The notes: generated from the letters alone by a model not told the origin. Positions 1-10,017 are shown, counted from the first letter of the stretch. The stretch is DNA of 29,504 nt from Prorocentrum cordatum (GCA_963575745.1 CAUYUJ010003402.1:50001-79504), one strand, 5' to 3'. A program made the numbers and translations.

Positions 1-833
1 ATCGGGACACCATCATCGTCACCATCATCATCATCATCATCGACATCATCATCACTGGGACACCATCAACATCATCAGCATCATCATCATCGGAACACCA
101 CCATCATCACCATCATCGTCATCATCTCCTCATCATGATCATGAACAACATAATCAACATCATCATCATCATCGGGACACCATCATCATCACCATCATCA
201 TCAGCAACAGCATCATCAACATCAGCACCATCGGAAATCGTCGCCACCATCATCATCATCATCACCAGCATCATCATCATGAACATTATCGGGACACCAT
301 CATCACCATCAGCATCAACATTATCATCACCATCATCGGGCCACCATAATCAAAATCACCATCATCACCTCATCATCATCCTCATCATCAACATTATCAT
401 CATCATCGTCATCATCATCATCATCACTGGGACACCATCATCATCACCACCATCACCATCATTCTCATTTTCATCATCATCATCATTATCATCATCATCG
501 CGACACCATCATCATCACCATCATCACTAACAGCATCATCATCAACCTCCTCATCATCATCATCATCATCATCATCGGGACACCATCATCATCATCATCA
601 CCATCATCTAATGATCTGTTCAGCATCAAAATCATCAGGATCATCAACATCATCATCATCGGGGCACAAGCATCATCAGCAATAGCATCATCATCATCAA
701 TATCATCATCATCGGGCACCATCATCATCACCAACATCACCATCATCATCATCATCAACATCGTCAACATCACCATCATCATTATAGTCATCATCATCAT
801 CGGGACACCATCATCATCACCACCATCACCATC

Positions 834-864
<31 letters not shown>

Positions 865-963
865 TCATCATCATCATCGTCAACATCATCATCAACATCA
901 TCATCATCATCATCATCATTATCATCGTCAACATCATCATTATCAGCATCACCATCATCATCC

Positions 964-1006
<43 letters not shown>
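1..1006. repeat. CAT/ATC microsatellite with embedded GGGACACC blocks
   Basis: Imperfect trinucleotide repeat (CAT/ATC on plus, ATG/GAT on minus) that starts before the window. It is interrupted at irregular intervals by GGGACACC or close variants, near 4, 57, 91, 174, 288, 429, 501, 577, 803 and 1007. All frames give homopolymer-like products (His, Ser, Ile on plus; Asp, Met on minus), so the long open frames here are not evidence of a gene. Confidence 0.97.
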
Positions 1007-1007
<1 letters not shown>

Positions 1008-1095
1008 GGGACACCGACGGGACACCAGCGGGACACCGGCGGGACACCGCGCGCCACCGGCCCCCGAGCGGGACACCAGCGGGACACCGCGTGGC
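1007..1095. repeat. GCGGGACACC minisatellite at the edge of the CAT array
   Basis: At least six copies of GGGACACC separated by 2-4 bases (GA, AGC, GGC types), plus degenerate copies. It is continuous with the CAT array, whose internal interruptions are the same octamer. This suggests that the CAT tracts expanded inside an older GC-rich minisatellite. Confidence 0.9.
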
Positions 1096-1961
1096 ACCGG
1101 TTGTCGGAAGGGAGACTTTTGGTGCGGCCGCGCCTCAGCTACAGGAGACTTATTTCTCGCCCGCCCACGCAGCTTCGCCTCGCCCGCACGCACGGCACGC
1201 ACGAAACCGAAACCGATTTCCCGGTAGGGGGGCTCTCCGTTCCACTTCGATCTCACCCCCTCACCTCTGATAACTAGCCTTACGATTTTGTATTTGCTAA
1301 TTATGGTGTTGTGTCTTCTTTGGGAGGCTCCCAGGCCACTAGAAGCCGTCTTCAGGCCGTCGTGGGGCCTCCTGGATGTAGGTTGGAGACTGTTTTGAGC
1401 CATGTTGGGCTTCATTGTGCCATCTTAGGGACCATCTTACTTATCCTCCAAAACATGGATGTGCTATGCCGAGATTCGGCGAGCCTTTCGAGTTACACAT
1501 CTCCTGATTACCTGGCCTACGTCTCGATGTATATACGATTGCTACGCCAGTGACGAGTTGGCCATCGCGCCACGGAATGCCTCGGGGGCAACGGCGGTCA
1601 TCGAGGAGGGTCACGGCTGAGGGTGGTGCAGGCCCTCTCAGGTATATAACACATTCCCCCTGGGACTGTTTTTTTGTACATTTAGCCGTCCCTTGGGAGG
1701 GCGGTGTCTGACCTCGGCGAAACGCTCGTGCCCGCCTTGTCGGGGTCAACGCGCGCGCGCGCGCCGTCGCACAGAACAGCTGGTCTTCGTTGATGCCCAC
1801 TCCTGTTGAGGCCCGACGGCGCGAGCCCCCCTGGCGACCCTGGAGAATTTCCAACCACCCTGTGGTGCTGGGTCCTCGTTTCGAAGAGGCAGCGCCCCGC
1901 GTTTCTCTCCCACCTCCCGCTGCCCTTTACCGTGCACCTGTCGTTGCCTCTGTTCTCCGTA
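1096..1961. other. Non-coding stretch, no supported gene
   Basis: GC-rich unique sequence with a (CG)n run near 1751-1763. Around 1316-1445 there is degenerate text of the type CCAGGCC / GTGGGGCCTCCTGG that recurs at 16840-17100, 17990-18080 and 19905-19990. No frame has convincing coding character; short frames on both strands run into the flanking microsatellites. Confidence 0.6.
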
Positions 1962-2254
1962 GGCCATCATCCTCATCATCCTCATCATCATCACCACCAC
2001 CATCATCAGCATCATCATCATCATCAGCAGCATTAGCATCAGCATCAGCATCAGCATCACCATCAGCATCAGCATCAGCATCAGCATCAGCATCATCAGT
2101 ATCAGCATGAGCATCAGCATCAGCTTCGTCATCGTCGTCATCGTCATCGTCATCGTCAGCGTCAGCGTCATCACCAACATCAGCATCACAAACATCATCA
2201 CCACCATCATCATCAGCCTCATTATCATCATCATCAGCAGCAGCAGCAGCACCC

Positions 2255-2295
<41 letters not shown>

Positions 2296-2607
2296 TCATC
2301 AGCACCATCATTGGCACCTTCAGCGTCAGCATCAGTGTCATCATACCCATCATCACCACCATTACCACTATCACAATCCGCATCATCATGAGCACCACCA
2401 TCACAACATCATCACCATCATCATCAGCATCATTATCATCATCACCACCATCCGCACCAGCATCATCCGCATCACTGTCACCAGCACTATCACCATCACC
2501 ATCGGCATCAACAACCTTAGCATTAACATCAACATCATCATCATCATCATCATCCCCACCCTCGTCAATATCATCGTCGCCATCACCATCGCCAGCATTG
2601 TCACCCG

Positions 2608-2672
<65 letters not shown>

Positions 2673-2705
2673 AATCATCATCATCATCATCATCAGACAC
2701 CGCTG
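1962..2705. repeat. Second CAT/CAG/CGT compound microsatellite
   Basis: Sub-blocks in order: CAT/CCT mix, then a hexamer block CATCAG repeated about ten times (2034-2126), a CGT/CAT block (2127-2172), CAT/CAC/CAG mixtures, and a nearly pure CAT run (2608-2700). GGGACACC interruptions are absent, unlike the array at 1-1006. Open frames here encode Ser/Ala/His or Met/Asp runs and are repeat artefacts. Confidence 0.97.
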
Positions 2706-3404
2706 AGCTGGCCTCGCCGCCCCTAGCGCATAGCGCACACTTCCACATTGCGGCAGTGCGCACGATTCCGCGATCCGCTTCCCCTTCGTCGCACCGTCAT
2801 CTTCGCCGCCTCCGCGGCCAAGCCCAGCAGGCCCAGCGCCGAGGCGATCCCCGATTTCGTTACCGCGACGAGCTACGTGGAGCCGCCTTGCGGCTCCAAG
2901 CTCATCACGGATCGGCGTTTCTGTCTTGGGCTATGGTTGGTGTCTTGGCGTTCGTGACCCAACGGCATCTCCGTGGAAGCGACGCGACCCTCATCGTGGC
3001 CCCTTCGGACAGGGGCAGCGTGTGGCAACCAGGCTCTGCGGGTTCATGGACACCTGGGCTGACCGTGCACATTGTCAACGATGCGGACGAGGCCCGCAAG
3101 GACGGCTTGGGCCTAGCACGGGGCCGAAAATGGCGCAATTGATTGATTTTTCTATGGTTTTGGAAGGTTTGTTGGGGTCGCCAGGCCGAGCGGTCCTGAT
3201 GCTGCAGGTGTGCTTGGCGGCAGTGAGAGCAGGACGTTTTACCCCTGTGCTTTGGCGACCTCTTCCAGGTCAGGCCTCACCGACACCCCCGCGCAGGTCC
3301 ACCTCTTTCCCGTCAACGTGGACATGTCCGTCCATCAAGGCAATGCCCCCGCCCTGCTGACAGCCATCAGCGACAAGGTCCAGCTCTTGGGCAGTGAGCA
3401 GAAG
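2706..3404. other. Unassigned GC-rich stretch before the signal-peptide exon
   Basis: Several overlapping short open frames exist on the plus strand, none with a recognisable domain. Around 3210-3404 a plus frame is continuous with the hydrophobic start at 3405, so the true exon could begin earlier than annotated. I see no repeat and no regulatory motif that I can defend. Confidence 0.4.
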
Positions 3405-5998
3405 ATGATGCTGCGATCGCTTCTCTTGCTGGGAGTGGTGGCGGTGGCTGCGCAGCAGGGCAGCGCCGGTGAGCTCTGATAACCCCTCGTTCACCCGCCC
3501 CACTGGCTGCGTATGGAACTCCCACGGCAACGCCCGCTGACGGTCAGCTCGCCCTGGCAGAACTTAGTCTCAGCACCAGTGTTAGCGCGGGGCGCGAGGG
3601 CGACGGGGGCGCGACCGGGAGCTCAGCGCGCCACGGGAAGCACAACGGATCGGAGTTCGTCGCGTTTGACGGCGTACCATGGTTGCAGGCGAAGCAGTTG
3701 CTCAGCAGTGGCGACCTCCAGGCCAACGTCGCGGCCATCGAGGAGCCGATGCTCGTCGGCGACCAGCGCGCACAGGCCAGGAAGATGTGCGCGCGCCATG
3801 GCTAGCAGCCGTTTCTCTCCGAGGCCAAGCTGTCTGAAGCTGGGTGCCCAATGGGGGGGGCTGGAGTTGCTGCGAGGGCCCGCGTCACTTCCGCCACCTT
3901 CGCGGCGGCGCCGGATGGATAATGCTTTGAGGTGGCCCCTGGCAACGCGGCCTGGCCTGCGCGGAGTGCGCCAGGGGGGGCGTCATCGTCGGATCGGTCT
4001 ACATCAACAATTCAGAGCGCCTCAGCGTGGTCAACGTGCGCAGGCTCATGAAGGTGGATGGGATTGGTCCACCATGCCCTGTCCTCATTGGTGGAGACTG
4101 GAATATGCCACCCAAGATCTTGTTCAGCAGCGGTGTTATCCGGCGTGCTCCGTTCGCGCGTATACATAGTGAGAGAGGCGCGTGTACGGCGGAGGCGCGC
4201 TCGTACGCGCTGCTCGACTACTGATGGGCCAAGTGCCTCGCCCCGCTGGCATCCAATCCTGGGCCTGTGGATGCGTGGCCTGCGCAGGTGCGCTCGTAAG
4301 TGCGCCGCCCCGCGCGCGCACGGCTGCCCGCGCATTCTCGGACCCGCTACGCTCTGCAGGCGAGCCCCCCCTCTCCCCCGCGCGAAGAAGTTCTCAAGGG
4401 CCGAGCCCGTGTTGCCGCCGACGCACTTCGAGCGGACGGACGAGCGCCGTGGCCGCAGCCGCGTGGAAGTTTCACGACAGGGTTGGTGACAGGGTCAGCG
4501 GGCCCGAAAGGCAGTGGGCGACGCTAGAAGATGTTCGGGGAGACGCGGCGCAGTACGTACGTGCTGCGCGCAGTTTGGCGGGGTGTTGCCTCGCTCTCCG
4601 GGCCCGCGTCCTCACCGCGCGCGCTGGCGCTGCGTCTACTCCAGCAGGCGATGTGCGACCTGTGCCCCCCCCCCCCCCCCCTTTAGGTGCTGCTACAAGG
4701 TGGCCGCGCCGTGGGCGCCTCGAGGAGCCTGCGTCCCAGGTCCCCGTCTCAGGACCTGACCCCGCCCCGGTCTCCGCCCGTCTCCCATTCTGGCCGGGAC
4801 TCCGCCCGGGTCCCAGTCTCAGCCGTGGGGCCACGGGGCAGAGTGCGACTACTGCAGCGCTGCTCGCGGCTCGAGCCGGGAATCCGCGCCGTGCCGTCCT
4901 GTGGCTCCCCGTCCTGTCTGGCAGGGGCGGGCCCCATGGCGCCCATCGGCTCTCGCGGGCAAGCGGCGGTCGCGTCGGACGAAGGCGAGGGCGGCAGCGC
5001 GAGCGAGGACAAGAGCGAAGGCCACCAGCCCAAGAACAAAAACCATAATACGAGTAGTAAGGTGTGCCACGGAGGCGAGAAGGTCAAGCGTCGGCGTGCT
5101 AGTGCGGCCATGGACCGCGCAGCCGCCGGCGAGGGCGGCCGCCGGTCCCCGCCGCCGTGCAGCGCCGTGCAGCGAAGGGGTGGGCATCGGACGGGATCGG
5201 AGCGGCTTTCGCCAATGCGATGAATGAGATGGTGAGCCCGAGGCGATCGTGCCAAAAAAGAAGTGCGCATCCCTCATGGTAATCCTCCATCCCTCGCCTT
5301 CTCCATCTTACCTGGTCAAGGCGTCGTCGCACTTCTGCCTCGTTCTTCTCACGCTGCCCCAGGGTAATCGGGTCATCCCTTGAGCCTGAGCCTCAGGACA
5401 GGCTTTCAGTCGCGATGTCTGCGGCCCAATCTCACCAACAGACAGAGAAGCGGCCTAGCTGACCTGACACCATTTTCGCACGCGTGATCTCCCCCAGTGC
5501 CGCCCCGAAGAGCACGAGCGAGTTTCCCGCCTCGGATGTGCTTGCTTCCCGTCGTGCCGTATGCCGCCAGGCAAGACAGCGACAGGGCCTCCTTGCCGAG
5601 TCTAGACTGCCCCTTGGGTTGAACAGGTATGGTTCTTTTTTTTTCTGCGGTCCCTCTTCTCCGCCAGAGCTGTTCGATCGCCCGCGCAATCCCGAGTCAA
5701 ATCGGATGCTCTGTCGCCGTTCGTTTCCAGCGCCGGCGCGTACTATGCACTGTATGGGGAGTAAGAGAACCCCATGCGATCTACATCATATCGCCGCAAC
5801 GCTCTCTCTCTCTCTCTTTCAGTGTTTACCCCCCGCAGTTCTAGTTCCTCTCCTTTCTGATCCGTCCTTTCCTGCCCCTGGGGGGGGCCGCAGGAGCAGC
5901 TGGCCGAGACGTGCGCGCGGCTCTCGGGCCGGCAGCAGCTGATGGGCGCTCTGCTCGGCGACCTGCACAACGAGAGGGTCAAGCTGCAGAGGCGCTAG
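3405..5998 (+). CDS. Candidate four-exon gene for a small secreted or ER-targeted protein
   Basis: Proposed exons: 3405-3468, 4925-5056, 5173-5231 and 5894-5998, about 119 residues. Exon 1 begins with two ATGs and encodes a typical signal peptide (MMLRSLLLLGVVAVAAQQ, then a GSA cleavage-like end), followed by donor GTGAGC. Exon 2 follows a pyrimidine-rich CTGGCAG acceptor and is acidic then Lys/Asn-rich, with donor GTAAGG. Exon 3 reads GWASDGIGAAFANAMNEM, with donor GTGAGC. Exon 4 follows CCGCAG and reads EQLAETCARLSGRQQ to KLQRR and a TAG stop; it looks like an amphipathic helix. All three junctions are phase-compatible. An alternative pair (exon 2 to 5061, exon 3 from 5163) also keeps phase and gives 124 residues. 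The proposed first intron contains a LINE relic. I do not recognise the family. Exons 3 and 4 are the best supported; linkage of exon 1 is the weakest step, and exon 2 could instead start the gene at ATG 4936. Confidence 0.38.
3512..4230 (+). pseudogene. Broken LINE (non-LTR retrotransposon) AP-endonuclease domain
   Basis: Frame of 3512 reads through PWLQAKQLLSSGDLQANVAA and IEEPMLVGDQRAQARK to an in-frame TAG at 3803, then continues QPFLSEAKLSEAG and MGGAGVAARARV to TAA at 3920. After a frameshift between about 3950 and 3961 the next frame gives GGVIVGSVYINNSERLSVVN and VLIGGDWNMPPKILFSSG, ending at GACTAEARSYALLDY with a TGA at 4222. The order (a stretch ending IEE, then a GG.GVA strand, a V.VGSVY strand, then GGDWN) is that of endonuclease/exonuclease/phosphatase domains of APE-type LINEs; GGD(F/W)N is the family's catalytic strand. 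Two stops and a frameshift show it is dead. Weaker similarity may extend to about 4620 in another frame. It lies in the proposed first intron of the small gene. Confidence 0.72.
4665..4681. repeat. Poly-C tract (17 C)
   Basis: Uninterrupted C run followed by TTTAGG. Its length is likely unstable or a sequencing weak point, so frames crossing it should not be trusted. Confidence 0.95.
5232..5893 (+). other. Predicted intron 3 of the small gene
   Basis: Starts GTGAGC and ends CCGCAG. It contains a (CT)n run at about 5802-5820 ending TTTCAG, which is an alternative acceptor. T-rich blocks (for example 5634-5644) and the lack of a sustained frame agree with an intron. The size (662 bp) is ordinary for this window. 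Confidence 0.4.
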
Positions 5999-6372
5999 GG
6001 GATCTGCTGTTGCAGTCACGACGTGGAGGTGAGGATCCCTTGGGGGTCAGAAGCGGCTCTCGTCCTGGGGCCTTTATTCACGTTAGATTGGGTTTTTTTT
6101 TCGTGGCTGAGGTTCGCAGTGGCCAGGAAGGCTCCTTTGTGCCGTAGTCAGCGTTCGTCATGGTAGCACGATGCTTGTGCGAGGCGGGGAAATATCCACT
6201 ACCGCCACTTGGGGGATGAATCTTAGGGGACCTCGGCAGGCTATGGGCACGGATGCATTCGGCTGGGGGGTCATGTCCATACTGCTGCCAGCGGAGGTCC
6301 TTGACAATCGATCCCCCATGCGTTGGTCACGGATAAGTCCCCGCCCTCCGCTGCCCACTTGCCCCACCTCAG
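5999..6372. other. No supported gene
   Basis: Contains a possible 13-nt micro-exon-like arrangement (CTGTTGCAG at 6007-6015, then GTGAGG at 6029), but no frame to connect it to. Otherwise mixed sequence with a T8 run near 6092. Confidence 0.35.
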
Positions 6373-6776
6373 CGTGTGCGGACCCGCGGGTCGGCGGGCG
6401 GGGGGAAGAGGAGGGGCAGGCTCCGCCGCGAAAGCGAGCTGCGGCCCCCGAGGCCGCGTGGGCTGGTGGAGCTCATCGAACCTCGTTCTTCGCACAACAG
6501 ACCACGAGCTTCGAGCTTCAGCGCCAGTCCCCGCGCGGGGCCCCTCGAGGGGGCGGCGCGGGGGAGCCGGGACCGACGCTGGTGTGCACGCGCCAGGGTG
6601 CGCGCCCCCGAGCTGCAGCGAGGCCGCGAGGGCTCGCCGGTTTCCTCGAGGAGGTCATTGCTTTGGCATGTCGGGGCGCGCAGTTCAACTCAGGACAGCG
6701 GCGCATCGAGGATCGAGGTTTTGAGTGCTGCTTTTTGTCTGGGCCTCCGTCCTCCGTCACGGAGCGATCTGGGTAG
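6373..6776 (+). CDS. Possible exon, unknown product
   Basis: A pyrimidine-rich acceptor (CCCCACCTCAG) precedes an open frame that starts CADPRVGGRGEEEG and continues through FFAQQTTSFELQRQSPRGAP to a TAG at 6774-6776. The composition is mixed rather than low-complexity in the first 50 residues. A second frame is also open over the same stretch (RESELRPPRPRGLVELIE), so the reading frame is not settled. There is no recognised domain and no obvious donor. It could be chance openness of GC-rich DNA. Confidence 0.2.
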
Positions 6777-7021
6777 TTCTCTCATAGTTTGGGACAAGCG
6801 GGGGCCCGTTCCGGGCCCCAGGGCTATCAAAAAACGAGTCCAGATGAAGAACCGGAAGGTGTCGAGAGGTCTTGGGGGGCGCCCGCGTCACAAAAGATTC
6901 GGGACGTCGGATGTCAGGGAAGGATTGTTTCCCACATCCTTGGAGGGATTTTTTTTGTGGGCACCCCGCCCAGTCCCATCATTACCCGTTGGTCGTTGAA
7001 AGTATTTTTTTGTTTAAGTCC

Positions 7022-7140
7022 CATATTCCAGTCTATTTTAAGCGCCTTCCTATTTCAATGATCGAGTGGCTTCACCTGGTCCGTCCTCTTTAGGGGGCGG
7101 GCGTACACCCAATCTATGTTCAACGCCTTCCTACTTCATG
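7022..7140. repeat. Diverged direct repeat, about 36-40 bp units
   Basis: Copy 1 at 7022-7061 and copy 2 at 7104-7140 share the order TCTAT, then CGCCTTCCTA, then TTCA.TG. The surrounding T-rich, lower-GC sequence (6945-7165) is unlike the flanks. No coding function is apparent. Confidence 0.6.
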
Positions 7141-7165
7141 TTTCTATCCACTTCTTCCGACAGAT

Positions 7166-7231
7166 GGGTATCATCATTATCATCATCATCATCACCATCA
7201 TCCTCATCCTCATCCTCATCCTCATCACCAT
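7166..7231. repeat. Short CAT/CCT microsatellite
   Basis: ATC/CAT trinucleotides followed by a CATCCT hexamer block repeated four to five times. It abuts copy 1 of the duplicated segment that begins at 7229. Confidence 0.9.
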
Positions 7232-7800
7232 GATGGTGGACAGTGTTCTGACCCACCCCACGGACTTTCATCAGGAGGCGGGAGATGCTCAGCTTGGCTC
7301 TCTGGCTTGCCCATCTTCAGCTGGCGCCCAGCCTCTCGGCCTCGGCCCGGCTTCGGCGGGGAACGGTGGGAGGGGCCGCGAGAAACCTGCCAGTAACGAG
7401 CGCATTTTATTGCATTGCGAACACATGCAGGCCACACGAAGGCACATGTCGCGCGACGGCTTCCCCCCCCCCCCCCCCCCAGGGGGACCCGACCAGGGCA
7501 GGCTCGAAAGCCGGGCTGATTTTCGGGTCAGGGGGTCGCCGCGTGGAAAAGAGAGACGGGTCCGCACGGGCCCAACCACCCACGCAGCCTGCACAGTTCC
7601 AAGGGGCTCCTCTGGCTCGTACCTATAAATCCTCGAACCCTGCCCACTGTACACCTCACATCAGTATTCAGCAAACTTATTAACATATGATGGTGGGCAG
7701 AGCTTTGATCCACACCACGGAGTTTACAAGGAGGCGGGACATGCTATCCTTAGCTGCCTGGTTTTCTTATTTACAGCTGCCGCCGAGGCTCTTTCCGCCC
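7229..7800. repeat. Pair of diverged direct repeats about 456 bp apart
   Basis: Copy 1 (7229-7345) and copy 2 (7687-7800) both start ATGATGGTGG and share the sequence order CAC..CACGGA.TTT, then AGGAGGCGGGA, ATGCT, and CAGCTG.CGCC. Copy 2 is colinear in one frame (MMVGRALIHTTEF, then MLSLAAWFSYLQLPPRL), while copy 1 shows the equivalent peptides in two frames (MMVDSVLTHPTDF and MLSLALWLAHLQLAPSL). This means a frame-disrupting indel separates them. Between the copies lie a C18 run (7463-7480) and unassigned sequence. The meaning is unknown; a duplicated exon or a fragment of a transposed element are both possible. Confidence 0.65.
7463..7480. repeat. Poly-C tract (18 C)
   Basis: Second long C homopolymer, followed by AGGGGG. 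Confidence 0.95.
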
Positions 7801-7982
7801 CTGCTCGCGAGCATGTTTTTCAGGCTTTCAGTGACTCTGACATCTAGAACTTCTAAACGAGACGAGTTGGAAACGAAGCAGTCCTGTATCTCCGGCCATG
7901 TCAAAAGCAAGTCCCATTACTTGTCCCGTATTCGCATGTGCCCCAGACTTAGAATGTAGTCGGCAGTCTTTCTGCCCGACGT

Positions 7983-8086
7983 TCCAATCTGCACAATGCC
8001 TTTCAATGTGAGAAACAGCAAGCTGGTCGTACACTCCAATCTGCACAATGCCTTTCAATGTGAGAAGCAGCAAGCTGGTCATGAGA
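7983..8086. repeat. Two-copy tandem repeat, 52-bp unit
   Basis: Copies at 7983-8034 and 8035-8086 are nearly identical (differences such as AAACAG/AAGCAG and GTCGTA/GTCATG). Both contain TCCAATCTGCACAATGCC and CAAGCTGGTC. This is a recent tandem duplication in otherwise unassigned DNA. Confidence 0.95.
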
Positions 8087-8107
8087 TTTTGCTCCCCTTC
8101 CTGGCTG

Positions 8108-8226
8108 ATCCCTCTGCCCTCCTCCTCCTCCTCCTCCTTTCTGCCGGCCGCTCCCTTCGAGCCAGACTGGTGTGAGTCTGCCACGCGGCCTGATACCAGC
8201 GTGCTTGTGTGTGTGTGTGTGTGTGC
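8108..8226. repeat. (TCC)n and (TG)n microsatellites
   Basis: CCT/TCC repeat at about 8117-8138 and an uninterrupted TG run at about 8205-8225, separated by about 65 bases of unique sequence. Confidence 0.9.
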
Positions 8227-9105
8227 CCTGGGTGCCGCCCCGCGCCCCGCCGGGCCGTCCCTCTTCTGCGCTCTCCTGGCTCTGCCTCATCTCGGCGCTC
8301 CCCACCGCTGCCGGTGTCGGGGCCCCTCCCCGCGGGCGGTGATCGAGGCCCCGGGCGCTCCTCCTGCCGCCCTGGCCGCTTCCCTCCTGCTTTGGCCGCC
8401 CTCGCTCTTCTGAGGGCCCGGGCCCCCCCGCGCTGCCATCGTAGGGCCGGTCCCGCTGGACCGACATCGCGCGCTCGTCGCTCGTCTCGTCTCGTCTCGC
8501 TCTGCTCCTCCCGGGCGGTGCCTCCCAGGCCTTCGCCCACAGGTCTCGGCGCTCTGATTCCTCCTTGGGCCGCGCCCTGGTCCACCGCGTCGGGCACCGC
8601 CCCCTCGGGTGCCCTTCCTCTGCTCGGTTCCGTGCCGCTCGGCGCCTGCTTCGGCCCCTTCCAGCTCTGTGCCGTCCTGCACCCGCCCTTTTTGCCCGCG
8701 GCTCAGCGCCTGCACCTGGGGCTGGTCCGCTTGGCCGTCTCCTTTTCCTTGCACGCACCTCGCAGGCCCGCTGGGCTCGGTGCTTTGGCCCCTTTCCGGA
8801 CTGAGCTCGGTTCACCGGGTCGGGCTCTGCTTCGATTTCTCTTCACCGCAAGCTGCAGCTCCTGGCTGCCCCCCGTCCAGCTTCAGCTCAGCGCAGTTCA
8901 GTGCAGCCTGTGCCAGGGTTGCTCCCCCCTCCCCGGCGCTCCCCCCGCCGCAACTGGCAGGTCTGAGTAGCCCGGCTTCCTCTTTCCCCGTCGCGCCGGG
9001 GTTCCTGCTTTTCTTTTCGTGCATTGCGGCCCTCCTTTGCATACAGCGTGTCCTTTGTTGCCTATCCGCCGGAGCAGTCGACTTCTGCCCAGCCGCCGAC
9101 GCAAA
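8227..9105. other. C-rich stretch, no supported gene
   Basis: Pyrimidine-rich on plus. Open frames on both strands are Ala/Pro/Arg-rich and overlap one another, as expected from biased composition. A small CTCGT pentamer repeat lies at about 8476-8500. No domain was recognised in either direction. Confidence 0.5.
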
Positions 9106-9128
9106 AAGTGTGTGTGTGTGTGTGTGTC
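9106..9128. repeat. (GT)n microsatellite
   Basis: About ten GT units (AAAAAGTGTGTG onward). Confidence 0.95.
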
Positions 9129-9331
9129 CCTCTCTCCTTTCCCTCTTTATCCGAGTCTGGTGATTGCTGTCAGTGCCGCGCCGTATGGCCTCGTCGATCA
9201 GCGGAGTTCCGGCCACGCTCGGAGAACAGCCTGTTGTGTGGGATTGCTGTGTCGTCTCGTGCGCGAGTGATTGTCCCTGATGTGCGCGATAGGGATGATA
9301 ACCCCTTCGAGGGGCAGCTGATTCCTCCTCC

Positions 9332-9583
9332 TTGTTTTGCCTCATTGCTGGTCCAAACCTGCGTGGGGAATCTCAAGCCCCATCCTCAGTCCTCGAATTT
9401 GGAACGCTGCCCCTCACCCGCGTACCCAGTCTGCAGCACATCATGCGTGCAGACTGTCTTCGCAAAACCCGCAGACACGATTGGAGGTTGGATGGGGCGG
9501 CGGTGGCGCATGGCGATGGCGATTATTTCCCCGTTGCTTTCCGCAGCAACCTGAGTCAAGAGGGGTGCCAATGTCAGGTCTAG
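9332..9583 (+). CDS. Short unassigned open frame, possible retroelement fragment
   Basis: The frame contains LEFGTLPLTRVPSLQHIM followed by DWRLDGAAVAHGDGDYFPVA and ends at a TAG. The residue mix is less biased than the neighbouring GC-rich frames. The DYFPVAFR ending is loosely like the (D/S)H.P(V/L) closing strand of LINE endonucleases, but that is a weak resemblance and no other motif supports it. A second frame overlaps. Confidence 0.2.
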   Translation: MFCLIAGPNLRGESQAPSSVLEFGTLPLTRVPSLQHIMRADCLRKTRRHDWRLDGAAVAHGDGDYFPVAFRSNLSQEGCQCQV

Positions 9584-9892
9584 GATCCCAAGGCCCAGTA
9601 GATCGCACCCAAGAGACATGTCTTGCGCACGTAGTTTTCTGCTGGAGATCATTGCGAGCCCCCAGACGCATCCTTTCCGACCGCAGGTCTCACTCGGGAG
9701 GCAAGGGCGATGACGGTCCTGCGGCAGGGTTGCCTGTCGTCTCCCCGGCACGATTTGCGAGATGGACAGCAAGCGGGCGTGTGCGTTGTCTCCTTCTCGC
9801 CTCTTCCTCCCTCTTCTCCAACATAGCGCGGAACAAAGCAAAACAAAAAGACCTCTCCGAGCCCTCGCTCCTTGCCCCCTCCCCCGGCGCAG

Positions 9893-9976
9893 GCACCAGG
9901 CCATGCTCCGCGACCGCATCCAGCGCGTGGAGGCGACGGGCTCCGCCGCGGGCCGTGCCGGCGCAGGCGAGCCCGG
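9893..9976 (+). CDS. Possible exon encoding a short helix
   Basis: The acceptor-like CCCCCTCCCCCGGCGCAG is followed by a frame reading HQAMLRDRIQRVEATGSAAG, then Gly/Ala/Pro-rich residues. The first 14 residues form a plausible amphipathic helix. There is no clear donor and the following sequence becomes C- and G-rich. Isolated and unlinked to other exons. Confidence 0.22.
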
Positions 9977-10017
9977 GCCCCCCCGGCCTGCCTGGCGGCG
10001 CCCCCGCGCTCCAGCGA

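Noticed and set aside
1393-1413. Possible minus-strand spliced-leader relic around TTTGAGCCATG
   Set aside because: Only a short core matches the reverse complement; likely chance.
135-1415. Long open frames on both strands over the CAT array, including a 306-codon minus frame
   Set aside because: Products are runs of Asp, Met, Ser, His or Ile dictated by the trinucleotide; no flanking splice sites or domains.
4182-5048. 288-codon plus frame downstream of the LINE relic
   Set aside because: Part (about 4460-4600) may be LINE-derived, but the frame crosses a C17 tract and is otherwise Ala/Arg/Pro-biased; not a gene by itself.
8003-8815. 270-codon minus-strand frame
   Set aside because: Arg/Gly/Ala-rich product of C-rich plus strand, overlapped by open frames in all other phases.
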